Assembly: GCF_910592395.1 (NCBI RefSeq)
Contig: NC_088316.1
Coordinates: forward strand, 6,636,001 to 6,700,000
Reading direction: 5' to 3'
From: Lineus longissimus
Taxonomy: Eukaryota; Nemertea; Pilidiophora; Heteronemertea; Lineidae
DNA length: 64,000 bases
The first letter of the stretch is position 1, and each line of letters starts with the position of its first letter. The position numbers were made by a program, and so were the translations under genes. Below are positions 22,651 through 35,650 of the stretch, piece after piece. Below the pieces are notes generated by a model, which was not told the DNA's origin, did no database searches, and saw only the letters and a program-made list of their open reading frames with translations.

Positions 22651-25072
22651 TAAAGTGTTACCTTGCTGTTAGGACACTCCAATATCGTCTGCAATTGAAA
22701 GGCGTCCTGGTTGTGGAATTCCACCCAAACCAATTCAGCACCAGTGTCCTTATTAGAGAGGTATCCACCGAGGGAGGCTCCAAGTCCAATGTACATGTTA
22801 AGTACGCTGTAATTTGCAATCCTAGCACATGTAGCCAGACTTCTCTATGGATGCCAATTCAAGAGAAACTCAGTATTAAGTGCCGGTCTGGATATTGTCT
22901 CAAGGTATGAATTCAGGGACCATCTCACAGGTACATGTTTTTTGAAGCAAAAATGACTCAAGTCACTTAGTCTTGGGTGTGACCACACTCAAAAAGACTA
23001 AATGACTTACCCGTAGTCTTTTAGGCTTCAAAATACTTTTGAGATGGTCCCTTATAATACATGTAGTCAAGTCGCTGGGAGGTAGCAAAGATAAAGGCAA
23101 GACTATATATGTATCTAATAATATGAAAAATGCCACGTTTATTGAATGATACATGTATACAACAGCCACAGATTGTCTGAAAAAACAATAATTCCACAGT
23201 ACATGTACATGTAACTTACATTTACTTTTAATGAGACCTTTGAAAGATATGATAAGTTTACATTGTACAATATTTGCACGAATTCAATATTATCCATTAT
23301 GTAATCTTTCATCAAAAGTGATCATGTGAGTTTATGTCAGAATGAATAATGCGTGGAGGTGAAGAAGGAATACCGAAATACGTGAATTCCACTGAACAAA
23401 AAAACACAGGCAGGAGGATTTGCACAAATTCACATAAATTTGTTCAACAATCGAAAGACATGAGGTGCATCACTTCTTGTGCGTTCCGAAACCTAAAATA
23501 GAGGAAATTAAAAGAACCACTATTATGCAGATATTAGTATCACACGACATCATATCATTTTCTTCAAGGGTACACTACCAAAATATATGGAATTAAGGCG
23601 AAGAAAACAAGCAAATCTCAATTACACTGCATTCATGCTGCAACCTCATACTGGTTTGAGATGCCTTTGAACCAAAGACTTCCACTGCTTTGAAGTGTTC
23701 CCAACAATTTTCTCACCAGCGAAGTGTTTTTATTGAATAGAAACCGTTCTGTAATTGCAATACAAAAGCCTTTTGAATGGACAGGTGAGTTTTATGACAT
23801 CTTTTAATGTATCATCTGAAGGAATTTCAATAAATTGATTGTCAATCCTTCCTTTTGACTCCACAATTCTGATAAACGATAATTATGTGATAAGCTACAG
23901 TTGTTTGAATTGGGCACTACCTCTAAGAAACTGCTGCATCAGCCTGACTCACAACCACTACAACATCAACTGCATAGAGCACACAGCCATAATCCTTTCA
24001 ATCATGATTTACCTAATTTTTCTTTGTAAGAAGAGATGAGAGGAGAAGTTACGTCTTCCGCTTTTACCCATGAGTTGTGGGACGCATCATATCCTTGCCA
24101 CTTTATGTAATACGTGTTGTTTTTGGGGTCGTAGTTGTCTATTCTCTCAGCTGCGCAATAGTCTCCTGCAAAATAAGTCAATTACATTTCATTCTGATGG
24201 CCATGCGACCAAATTGTCCCCCCCCCCCCCCCCGATTGGATATGAGGATACAGGGGTCAGTTCCTCATTAAACCTTTCAACAACTGAACATTTGGCTGAA
24301 TGTTTCTTTGTAATCTCATTGCATCATGCACTCCGAGGAGTCCATTATTTCAATGGAAATATCACATAACTGTTTGTTTTTGCTCCGCAAATTAAATTTC
24401 TAAATCAGCTTATGGTTCCAAATTTCTAAATCAGCTTATGCACGCCATTGCACGATAATATATCGCCAGGTCTGCTTTGTATCCCCATTTTACTATTTCT
24501 GTCATGCAGACATGGCGCTAATTTAATTACCCTTTAAAAAGTGGCAGTACTGTACTGTCATCATAATCATTGTGGGTCCACTTTTAATAAGCATTCCTGG
24601 TCCTCAGTGGTTCAGTTACAATAACAGCGTGCGTGAGGAAGTCACTCATAATTCATTAACTAAATCAATGTACCGGTAGGCCTACATGAAGGCCGGGTGG
24701 GCTGCTAAGCTTCTGTAAATGCAGTGCTAGATACCATGGCTATCTACATTTGTACCATACCATCATCTTCTCACGATGTGGCAGTACAATAGACAGTTTC
24801 GAGAAAGACCCTGACCAAACTCCTCGCATGCGTGGAGAGTGTCCAGAACAATACGAGAAGGATTAAAACTTTATTCTCTCCATTGTTTGGTTGCAGAGAG
24901 AGGGAAATGGGAAAGAGTCACAGTTGCATCCTTTTTTTTCACAATCCAAATGCCAATTTTGTTTGTACATGTACCAAGTTTGAAGGGAACCTTTTCAGAG
25001 TAAGCCTATGACTGTAATGTATTTGCTGTAGTAAAAGTCCAGATTTCCAAGTTTACATAACAACTTGGCCGA
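22651..25072. other. No supported gene; includes a small inverted repeat
   Basis: A stem pairs 'gggaccatctca' near 22917 with 'tgagatggtccct' near 23041, with inner words 'actcaagtcacttag...' partly inverted. A C run lies at about 24221-24234. No exon or domain is recognised. Confidence 0.35.
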
Positions 25073-25439
25073 GGATACGGGTACGGCAGCCGTATCTGAA
25101 CATTTTTTGGCTATTCGTACGGCAGTGATCTGAGCATGCGCAAAAGCATTCACCTCCGGTTACGTCACTGCCACTGCCGTTTAGGTTTTTATAGTACGGC
25201 AGCCGTATCTGAACATTTTTTGGCTATTCGTACGGCAGCTCGCCAAACTGCAGTTGTGGATTAAAGTGCCGCTTCGGCGTCCGTTTCAGGCACTTCTCGA
25301 TCGTTCGAGACCTCCGAGTATACATCTTGCAAAAGTTTACATCTTCATATATTCTTTTTGCCTTTTCAAGTTCAGTAAACGATGAAAATTCGGCATTTAA
25401 TTCAATTTCATATTGGGGATACGGCTGCCGTACCCGTAG
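25073..25439. mobile_element. Inverted-repeat element with ACGGCAGCCGT ends
   Basis: The left end gatacgggtacggcagccg and the inverse of the right end (25418-25439) match closely. A 44-bp block starting tacggcagccgtatctgaac is directly repeated at 25082-25125 and 25195-25239. The motif 'aacttgg' flanks both sides (25063 and about 25454), a possible but unaligned target duplication. It is non-coding. Confidence 0.5.
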
Positions 25440-25541
25440 TCAGTTCGTAACAAACTTGGACAAAACTATAGCCTCGCTATACGATACTCGCATTTCATGA
25501 TTTTGGCATCGACATTATTCAATTGTGATTGTCGTCACACT

Positions 25542-25636
25542 GTGGGCTTATAATATAAACCGTGAGATGCACTTAATGATTACCTACCCATATCGCGATA
25601 TCACAAGTTTGCATCTCACAGTTTATAATAGCCCAC
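25542..25636. repeat. 95-bp hairpin repeat
   Basis: gtgggcttataatataaac with its extension pairs with the inverse segment at 25611-25636, leaving a loop of about 40 bases. It has the size and shape of a small MITE and no coding capacity. Confidence 0.5.
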
Positions 25637-26617
25637 ACTGTCACTGCGTCTGCATGGCCATGGCCATGATGGCCCGTGAGTGTGAGTGTCACTGTCAGTG
25701 AGTGTGCTCACCTAACATAACATTAACAATAATACCAATAATAGTAATAGGCCTACCCATCTCCTATAGGTGAAACAAGCAAACAAATCAAGATTCCGCT
25801 TATTATTAAATGTCAAGGGTCCATAAATAACTTTATACGGAACGAGTTTAGAATCCCCGATCACACCCCAAAAAAAGGTCATCGGTTGACCAACCAAGCA
25901 CCACTGTTCAATGGATTTATAGTTGAATGCGATCAAACTACGTCATTTCCGATCGGGGATTCTAAAGTTTAGCCCTTTATACCTCTGTCAGTCTGCACAG
26001 CAGCTGCCCTGCTGTTCATGCATTTCATTTCAGTTACATTCGATGCATCATGTGCATAGGCCTATGTTATTGACATTGTATGCAGGCTGTACCGAAAGGG
26101 GCTGGCTGGTTTGGTTGGCCAAACGCCGCCAATGTCGATTATGTAAAGAAAACTTCACAATAATATTGATACCTGCTAAATCTTCATTAACCATGCTATT
26201 ACCTGTATCATTATTGTTACTGGTAGAATCCATTTCGTCCCGATGGTAAGCGATATATTACGACAAATGAATTGGAGCATTTCGCAATCTTGAGACTAGA
26301 GGCGCTGATTTCGTCACTTTCGCAATGCATTCGAAGAACCTCCGTTGGCGTCGTGATTACGTTCGGTTGACTCATCACCCAGCGGAATAGGAAAAAGTAG
26401 GCCTATCATCCTGAGCTTGGGGGCATTTCCAATCAAACGTGAGGCGGAGAGAGTAAAAAAATCAATGTGCAGCCAAAGGCGTGGTGGTGGTTGGGGTCCG
26501 TGGGCGGGCACGTTTATGGGTGGGGATCAGGGGAGGGTACTCTTCCACTATTTTCCTTGTGCTGGCAAGCTGACTCGGGCTGATATCTTCAGAGGACTAC
26601 AATAACGATCACACTAG
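25637..26617. other. No supported gene
   Basis: Short ORFs only; nothing recognised on either strand. Confidence 0.35.
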
Positions 26618-26760
26618 ACCGGTGTAGAAGTTTAAAATGTCCTAGGATAGAATGTCCGGGAAACAAAGGATTCTATTATGCGCTTCAATCTCTGAGCTAT
26701 TGCATTGTCAGTCATGGTCTCGATAGACCCGATAATAGGACCATAAAAATATTATTATTA

Positions 26761-27817
26761 TAAGCCCCCCTTTAGGAGGGGCTCTTAAGATACACGTGTG
26801 TGTGGGAGTATATACTGATTTGATGAGAAATAAAGAGAGTAAATATTGTATATCCTTCAAACAATTTTTTTTGGTATTTTTCTGAATTAACTCCGTTGAG
26901 TTTACCGATTTCTCCGCGATCTTCCGGTGGTGGTTGCTATCCCATTGATTGAAATTAATTTAAATTAATTTAAATCTTCATGGGAATTCGCTACATCATA
27001 TGCCTAAGAAATTGGCCAATTATATTAATATTTTTATTAGAGAAATATCCGTCCTAAATAATGACAGAAAAGGGTGGTTTATTTCAATTTTGTGTCGACA
27101 TGGTGGTCGAGGTCACGTGACATAAAAACAAAACAATCGCATACACCCGTCCAAAAAAGGCACTTTAAGAAAAACAAATACGTTTTTCCAGCTTAAAACC
27201 ACACTGACGACTAAGTTATTTTGGTCTACTACCCAAATCTGAAGTATCAAAATGAATCACAAACTAGAACTAGCTCTATTTAGCTATAGTTGCGTGAAAA
27301 ATTCGGGTGAGCGACGTACATTCTGCACCCTAGCGGCCAATAATTAAACTACTTTCAGCCGTCTGCTCCGGTCTCGTTAGGGAGTTTTTCCCAAATGTAC
27401 GCGATGATGACGTGCCCCATTAACAGGACGTGAATGCATGAGGACAATCCATTTAAGTGTCGTATATCACTGGAAACGCCCGATTCCCGTGAATAAGGAC
27501 AATCACAATGTATTACATTACCAAAACAAAAATGTGTCGGAAGGAACTATATGGATGGTCCCATCGCACCCCCCCCTCCAGCAGTATGACACAGAAGGGC
27601 TAGTTGACTGTCCACCGGGGGGGGGGGGGGGGTTTGGGGGGAGCTTCCCCCCAACGCACTGGTAAAAACCTATGTCGACGGAGGGGGGTTTGGGGGGTGT
27701 CCCCCCATTGTAACAGCTGTAGTTGTTAGAGCTTGCACTTAACATATGCTCGTAGGGGGGTTCGGGGGAGCTCCCCCGACCTAAAGGGGGGCTCACTAAG
27801 TCCTTGACTTTACATAT
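26761..27817. repeat. 1.06-kb tandem duplication, copy 1
   Basis: The unit starts taagcccccctttaggaggg and ends at ...ctttacatat, just before the same start recurs. The outer words agcccccctttagg and cctaaaggggggct are inverted relative to each other. The interior has G/C hairpin modules near 27617-27800. It differs from copy 2 by small indels only. Confidence 0.85.
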
Positions 27818-28896
27818 TAAGCCCCCCTTTAGGAGGGGCTCTTAAGATACACGTGTGTGTGGGAGTATATACTGATTTGATGAGAAATAAAGAGAGTAAA
27901 TATTGTATATCCTACAAACAATTTTTTTTGGTATTTTTCTGAATTAACTCCGTTGAGTTTACCGATTTCTCCGCGATCTTCCGGTGGTGGTTGCTATCCC
28001 ATTGGTTGAAATTAATTTAAATCTTCATGGGAATTCGCTACATCATATGCCTAAGAAATTGGCCAATTATATTAATATTTTTATCAGAGAAATATCCGTC
28101 CTAAATAATGACAGAAAAGGGTGGTTTATTTCAATTTTGTGTCGACATGATCGAGGTCACGTGACATAAAAACAAAACAATCGCACACACCCGTCCAAAA
28201 AAGGCACTTTAAGAAAAACAAATACGTTTTTCCAGCTTAAAACCACACTGACGACTAAGTTATATTGGTCTACTGCCCAAATCTGAAGTATCAAATTGAA
28301 TCACAAACTAGAACTAGCTCTATTTAGCTATAGTTGCGTGAAAAATTCGGGTGAGCGACGTACATTCTGTACCCTAGCGGCTAATAATTAAACTACTTTC
28401 AGCCGTCTGCTCCGGTCTCGTTAGGGAGTTTTTCCCAAATGTACGCGATGATGACGTGCCCCATTAACAGGACGTAACATCTATTTTAAAATGCGTTTCG
28501 AAAGTGAATGCATGAGGACAACCCATTTGTGTCGTATATCACTGGAAACGCCCGATTCCCGTGAATAAGGTCAATCACAATGTATTACATTACCAAAACA
28601 AAAATGTGTCGGAAGGAACTATATGGATGGTACCATCGCACCCCCCCCCCCCTCCAGCAGTATGACACAGAAGGGCTAGTTGACTGTCCACCGGGGGGGG
28701 GGGGGGGGGTTTGGGGGGAGCTTCCCCCCAACGCACTGGTAAAAACCTATGTCGACGGAGGGGGGTTTGGGGGGTGTCCCCCCATTGTAACAGCTGTAGT
28801 TGTTAGAGCTTGCACTTAACATATGCTCGTAGGGGGGTTCGGGGGAGCTCCCCCGACCTAAAGGGGGGCTCACTAAGTTCTTGACTTTACATATTA
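27818..28896. repeat. 1.06-kb tandem duplication, copy 2
   Basis: This unit repeats copy 1 with high identity. It has a shorter 'aattaattt' tract and an extra segment of about 35 bp near 28471-28510 (acatctattttaaaatgcg). It ends at ctttacatatta. Small - strand ORFs shared by both copies read the G tracts as Pro runs and are not genes. Confidence 0.85.
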
Positions 28897-29342
28897 GCAG
28901 AATACAATAGGGCCGGACACTTTTTCCAGGGGACATTTTCTACTTTTACACCGGCGGTTCGTACTGGTCGGGGCGCACGGTCGGAGCGCATAACGGGGAC
29001 GTCAAAGGCAGATGTTCGGTAATTCAAAGCATTGCCTGCACTAAAAAGGGTAGGGCCTAAATGCAGGGTCTATATGGTAGGGTGGAATCGGAGGGGGGGG
29101 GGGGCGGGCGGGCGGGCGCCCGGGGAGCGGGGACAAGCGGGCAGTGACCATATATTAAAACAAAAGATCAACAACCTAACCTCCTTCACTATAACGGACT
29201 CCTGATTGGCTGTTCATTAATCGTAGAATGCCCACGATATAAAGGCCAGATGTCAATCGTACATATACCACGTTTGTTTGGAGGAGACTACGTTGGATAG
29301 TGTGCACGAAAAGCAAATTTAGACAGGTCCAGATTACGACCC

Positions 29343-29490
29343 GGGCCTGGTTGCTCAAAACAATTTTTGTCACGAACACTGGCGTGACTTTAACTTGGCG
29401 TTATCTCCTTCAGTTAAGCCGTTAGACCTAACACAAAGTTAAATCAACGCCAGCGTTAGTGACAAAACTCTTTTTGAACAAGCAGGCCCT
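29343..29490. mobile_element. 148-bp hairpin MITE
   Basis: The left arm gggcctggttgctcaaaaca and the inverse of the right arm (agggcctgcttgttcaaaaa) pair over about 55 bases with mismatches. This is a compact fold-back typical of MITEs. The superfamily cannot be assigned without target-site evidence. Confidence 0.6.
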
Positions 29491-32400
29491 GGTCTTATTA
29501 ATTTACCGAGTCAAATATGTGTAGTATATAAATGCCCATACAGTTCCGTTTAGTTAATTACCAGTGAGGTCTCCTTAGTCATAATTCCATCATAGCCGTT
29601 CCAGACGCACTTGCTTATTTATTGGTAAGATAACGCAATATGATTGTGTATACATGTAGTTGTGGTTTGCGACTATCTCTTCCACCATTATATCATTTTA
29701 GACAGTCATAATGGTGCAGTATAAATATCTTAGTGATATTTGATACTATACTATTGCAAAAGGTATAAGCCTATGGTTTCCTGGATTGATCGCAGTTACA
29801 GCACGACAGGAATTACGGAAGATTCGGGGAAACATAGTGACGATGCATCGCCAAAATGGATACCTCTCCTGCTGGCATTGTATGATACTTTCTCCCAGAG
29901 AGGCGGACTTCTCTTAGACATGTTAGAAGTTATATCAAATTAAATGACAAAGAGGTACTCACCAAAAAAGTTGTATCATTAATGTCGGATGTTTTTCTTT
30001 TTACTCCTGACTGGTGAAGAGTTAGTAAGTAGTATTTATCGCACAAGTAGCAACTAACTGGCAGTGTTATTGCTTATAAGCAGTTGGTGGTAGTTTTCGG
30101 TTCAGATACCTGTCCGGAAGATTGAATCAGGTTTCTACCGCGGGTTAACTTAATTTTAAAACTTGCTGAAAGAAACGTACCAGTGGAAAGATATACGATG
30201 CAAATCCTACTTGGTCATTTGTAAAAAAACTCGACAGGTAAAACAGGAGGGGTCTTATTAAAGTTGTAATGTCGACCTCTCGCAACACCGCATAACGAAA
30301 TTAAAAACAACTGGCAGGGTCATTTAATATTTCTCTATATTCTTAGGGGGATCGGGGGAGGGCTATGTTACATATAACCACCCTGGAGAGTCGATTCGCA
30401 AGAATGTCGAGAATGGAAAACAAGGTGTACAAACTATCGGGCTATAATAGCGGTGCTATTGGCTATAGTCCACTTCCGATTAAGCTAAATAATCGGCAAG
30501 TGGGTAAAATTGATAATTTCCAAGTTACAATACGTGATTACTACGCAGAATTGACGCTACATGTATTTCTTTATGATGGAAGAACATTCAGCGCAAACCT
30601 GAAGCAAATTGAGTTGAGAAACTTGGGAAGAGGTACCTCGGACTTATATAAAAAAAATGGCGGTTCTTTAGAAAAGCAATGCTGCTTTTGCTAGCTTTGC
30701 ACAAATCATGAGGATATGTACAATATGCCATGACGTATGTATTAAGGTTTGAGGCTTTGGTAACTCTATGTTGGCCTTCATCTCCTCTAAAAAACGCAGA
30801 GTTTATTTTGGTAGGCAGCTATCATGCAATCCATATTATGGGCTATACATGTACATGGGCGCTATAATGGATCCCCGGAATCGGGGCTACACTACATTAA
30901 GTTTTAACCAGTCAATGCGCGATTCCAACGACCTTTTTGCTGATTGAGTGCTCCAGGGCGATGAATACATGCCGTCTTACCGGCGGTGAACATCAATTCT
31001 AAAGTCTCCTCATCCTTTCACCAGCGGCCCAAAGGTCTGGGAAATCCGTCAGACGCACATTCATATAAATGGGTGGCCAATCGAAATGCTCGACTCAAAG
31101 TAATTTGAAGTTGGCCTGAAGTGATATTGCCATCATTGCCTTTTGATCAGGTAACTCTTCTTCTATACGAATTCAGGATTTAACATTATTAACAGCAAAT
31201 GTTGGAAATCTTTTGTACCAGTCTCACTAATCCTTGGTCGGTAGGAAAATGTTGGAAACATGCTAATCCCTCATTAGTATAAAATGTTTGAACATGTAGG
31301 AATAAGACGAAGTTCACCCAACTTTGCTGAATCAAGACATTTTCCTACATCGCAGAATGTGGAAAAATGACGGGATTATTTATTCCTCCTTCGTTGAAGG
31401 ATTTTCACACATTTTCCAACATTATAGCGAAGAACTCTATCATTTCAGCGCTACTCTATAGGTGCCTCACTGTCATTATTACATGTCCATACAGGATAAC
31501 GTCGAAAGGCGTAGAGAAATGTTAGAATATGTTGAAAGGAAACAACAGATTAACTTTCTGAAGCATTCCGTTATTTTCCTACATATTACTACAACGGTCT
31601 CCCCAACAGGGTCTTTTGCGTCAAATGAAACCGGCCTGGCGTACATCACAAATCATGGAACATATATACTTAATTGGCACTATCATGCAACTCGCTCTAA
31701 CGAACTCCTTAGGATTCAAGTATGAAATTGGATTAATGAAAAATAATATTGTGTCATTTCACTAAATAATGGATGAAATGAAGATGATTTTGCTGAGCAT
31801 ACTCAGTTGATTGCGGCGAAGGAGTACCGCGGTAGTATCGTATATCAAGGGTCCACCTCGATAACCAATATATCTCGTGAATGCAGATCAAGAAACATGA
31901 CATATATTTGCTGAAGATGTCAATTGTAAATCTTCAGCAACAGAAGTTTTTCTATGAAATATTGCATCTTCAAGTCGATTATCACTGCTCTTGTTTCATA
32001 CTAATTATCAAAGGTTATACTTTTTGTGGCCTCGGTGGTATTTGACAATTAAAGGGACTAACATTTCTATTTAAAGTATCGGCGCATTCCCTGTCCAAAG
32101 GACAAATCTGAGAAGCATGTACGGTGAGTATAAGCATATGTGGTTGTTTCCCATATTTCAGTGTTTCGATACAATGGACAGCTAGCGACACCATGATTTT
32201 TCAATACGAGTAGATACAGAAAATCACGTCAGTCTCTGTTCAACCTTCCCTAACACTGAGTGGAAATATTCAGAAACGGAAACACCCAATGTCACATCGT
32301 GACACAGAATGCTGCGCACCTACTAGAATGCCACCCCACATACAATCATGCATTGATTGAATAAGCGGCGAGCCGTCAGTTCAAATGACCACCTCACTAA

Positions 32401-33030
32401 CCCAGACTAGCTTTTAATCCGCCGGATATATCGTTAACAGAAAAAATATGATTTTTTTATTTCACCGGTATACAGTACCTGCTAGTATAATTTGCCGCAG
32501 CAGGTAGGCCTAGTAATGTGTCTCTAAGTCCATATTACGGTTTATAGAGTAGGAGTGATGGTACCTAGAGAAACCGCCTATTATAACAACATGAATCCCG
32601 GGATGATCAGGTATGCGTAAAACACTGAACTAAGCAAGATTTAATAACTTGCTTTTTATCAGGTTCTTGACTATTGGTTATTATTTTGATGACATTTTAC
32701 GATGTTACTGTCACAGAAACATGAAGTAATCATTTGACACTGAACATGATTTGCGTGGTGACGTCGACATTTAAGGTGATTGTGACGATGCAGCAAAACG
32801 TTACAGAAGGAACATTTCTTTACGACAGGTATCCACAACTGAGCATTTTAGCAATGAAACATACCAGGACAGTTGACCATGGGCACTCACCGCTGTTCAT
32901 CCCCGCAGCTCCTCCTCAAATGGGCTAACCAATGGCGAAACGTCCTCGGATTAATGTCGTTTTGCTGCAGTTAGAGGACAGTTTTCCTGCTGTTAGTGTT
33001 TTTATACCTGCTGCCATGTAACGGAAAACA
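29491..33030. other. No supported gene
   Basis: The frame at 30365-30694 (109 codons, +) has protein-like composition but no motif, no splice support and chance-compatible length. The rest is unassigned. Confidence 0.3.
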
Positions 33031-33032
33031 GG

Positions 33033-33233
33033 GATCATGAGGAAGACTCAGATGACCGCGCCCCTGCCGATGACAGGGATGACATGCCCATTCGCCCTCG
33101 CCGGCGCCATTACGCGTATTCTTTGAATGAGAGAATACATTATCTGGATGATTTTGCGGAGGCGCATCTTCTTGGCCATGAATTCGCAAGAAATGCAACG
33201 ACATTTGCCAGAGCTACCGACATTAATCCAATG
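33033..33233 (+). CDS. Possible orphan exon or gene fragment, unknown
   Basis: A + strand frame preceded by an AG (ggaaaacagg) encodes an acidic run (DHEEDSDDRAPADDRDD), a basic run (RPRRRRHYAY), then LNERIHYLDDFAEAHLLGHE, and stops at TAA. The charged-then-helical layout looks coding and vaguely recalls the start of Harbinger-type nuclease proteins, but no catalytic residues are present. It may equally be chance. Confidence 0.2.
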
Positions 33234-33384
33234 ACGTTTCGACATTAATCCAATTACTAGGCCTACATGCCACGGCAAATTGTACAAGTAGGTACTGATG
33301 TATGGATTCTTTTTGGGACACCCAGTATGACGGTGCGTCGAGTACAAATTCCTGTTTGAGACATATCCTTTCATTGGTTACGAT

Positions 33385-33450
33385 CGCGATGGCTCAGTCG
33401 TAAACACATCATACCCTCCACCGGGGCCCGGTTTCGATTCAGCGGATGTA
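33385..33450 (+). repeat. tRNA-like sequence, possible SINE head
   Basis: An A-box-like gatggctcagtcg and a B-box-like ggtttcgattc are spaced about as in a tRNA, but the stems are poor. It is read as a decayed tRNA-derived SINE rather than a functional tRNA. Confidence 0.3.
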
Positions 33451-35406
33451 TAATTGTTTTTTCATATTTCTTCAAATATATTGATTTGACATTCTCGAAG
33501 AATGACGACGGGAGCGGTGCATCTAGAAACCCGAGGGGTGGGGTGGAGGCGGGAATGGGGATGGTTGGTACGTTGTCAACAGTCTTTATTTATGAATGTT
33601 TGATGACATCTGTATTTTGAATTATTATTCGTGACTGTAGAAAACGTGGCGAAACGCACTTTCACATTGAAAGCAAAACTGAAATTTAGGCCCCTCCCTA
33701 CACACCCTGGCTCCTTGTATGAATAACCAGTGTCAACACGGTAATCGATGAAAATCAGTTGCGAGCCCAATACGATGATTATATTTATATACGTCCTTCT
33801 TCTGGGCTAACACCCGTTCCAAAAGGTTACGTGATGGCTTTCATAATTATGTCTACCTCATTATCATAGAGTGAACACAGAGTGAGAGACACGCGCGGTT
33901 GCTGAAACTAGTAGAAATGTGAGCACATATAGTATAAGGAGTCCATTCATCGAAAAGTGGCAATTACTCAAGAACGGCTAGAGCACATCATCAGTCCAGA
34001 TACTCGGGATATATACATTTCCTTTTTCTATTGTGTTAGGTTATTGTATTCTATAATTCTCTTTCGCGGAAGTGTACTATAGCCCATAGCGTCGATGGTA
34101 TAGCATGGTCGTTTGTACAGTGGGGAAAAGGGTTTAGTTATTCAATAAAGTTTGAAAAACTGTCTTGTTCGGGGACTTTTAACGAAAAAGTGTTGTGTTC
34201 ACCTGGTATGTTCTTCACGCATACTTTGCATCACATGGAGAGAAAAATGGACCACCCGTTTGTTCTAGGTAAACAAACAAATTGGAAAATACACATGGAT
34301 TGATTTGTTCGTGCACCACAAAAACCACTGGTAAATTTTCTACGAAATTCAGCGCATTATGATGTTTTATTAATTATCCATGTTTGCAGAATGGACACGA
34401 CTGTTTATTTCAGAAAACGTAACAATGACTGCACCTTTTGGCACATTTTCTCCAAGGGCCCAAGCAGTTGCTTTGCAAGGTAAGTTGCTTTGTAAGTTGG
34501 AAGGCTTGACACGATTCTCGGCAATCTGGGGAACTGATTCTCCAGGACGAAGTCACGGGATGATGTCTAGTTTAGTACCTTTGTGGTAAATGTTTAATCT
34601 GTAATCCTGAAATCAGGGCTGAAATCCAACATTACTTGTAGTTGTAACTAAGACCTGTTTGATCAATAGCTGCAATCGTTCGGCCTGCAATTATGAAAAA
34701 AGAGGCTCTCTCTTGCCAGAAGCACTCAACCTCGCTCCCCGAAGCTAAAACCTGTATACATATGCGAGTAGACAGGCAATTTTGCCCAACATAACATGTA
34801 ATGTTCGCCCAACATAGATTTGATGTTGGGCGCCCACCGTAAATTCAACGTAAAGTAAACCTCACATAGACTATAATAAGTTGTGTGTTAACGTACAGGT
34901 AAGATTTTATTTTGAATTTCTATCTCTCAACTTTTTATCAACTTTTTATCAACACCCTATTCTTAAAATTTCGCAAAAAATATATGTCCAGCTTTTTTCT
35001 GTTCCGATCCATATAACAATGTAATTCGTTCCATTTCCTCTATTTGATCAGAGTCTTTCGATGAATTCATTGAAAGACTCCGATTTGATAAAGAATCATG
35101 ACCACGGCACCGAATTAGACAGAGAAGAACTACGGTTTAAGATAGATACAATAACCATCACTGACGGCATATTCCCATCGATATTTCAATGTCTACCATA
35201 ACACTTGGGGAAATCAACGTGACTCACGTACACGCCAATACCTAGATTACAAAATAAAAACTTGCCCACCGCACGCAGAATATAACTATGGAATATATAT
35301 CAAACAAGTGGTTGTCTCGCCAAACACCAAGTGGGTGGAACTAAAATGTAAGCTAACCCGAGCGAGGACGGTTTGGGCGAAATGACAGGTTAACATGAGC
35401 GAGCTT
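33451..35406. other. No supported gene
   Basis: Only short ORFs and a few A/T-rich direct words are present; nothing was identified. Confidence 0.35.
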
Positions 35407-35524
35407 GTGAGGTTTCGCAACCACCAGGTTAGGCCCTACGACGACGTTTATCTATTGTGTGAGTTCACCCGAACAATAGATAAACGTCGTCGTACGGCCT
35501 AACCGGATGGTTGCGAAACCTCAC
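35407..35524. repeat. 118-bp near-perfect palindrome
   Basis: Arm 35407-35459 (gtgaggtttcgcaaccacc...) pairs with arm 35473-35524 (...ggttgcgaaacctcac), leaving a loop of about 13 bases. Related 'ggttgtctcgccaaac' and 'gtctcacccaaaccgc' words at about 35318, 35930 and 36010 suggest it is the centre of a larger repeat of about 0.7 kb. Confidence 0.65.
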
Positions 35525-35650
35525 TAACCCAAACCGCTTGGATTGGTGCAAAATGTGGAAGCATTTTAAAAGTATTTCAAACCACATTATTCGATATTCA
35601 ATTTGAGATGTTTTAGAATATAAATTGGTACCTCACTGTCGATATTGATT

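Larger units (their letters stand above)
26618..28955. mobile_element. 'accggtgt'-ended element carrying a tandem duplication
   Basis: The left end (accggtgtagaagtttaaaa) and the inverse of the right end (ccggtgtaaaagtagaaaat) match each other. They also match the solo 158-bp copy at 12204-12361, including 'tgtcctaggatagaatgtcc' just inside the left end. Here the ends are separated by two copies of a 1.06-kb G-rich unit. The likely history is a MITE that received an insertion which then duplicated. Confidence 0.5.

Noticed and set aside
27518-28936. Proline-rich - strand ORFs (86-92 codons)
   Set aside because: They are duplicated with the 1.06-kb repeat and read G tracts as Pro codons, so they are repeat artefacts.
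30365-30694. 109-codon + strand ORF with protein-like composition
   Set aside because: No family resemblance, splice sites or neighbouring exons support it; kept only as unassigned.
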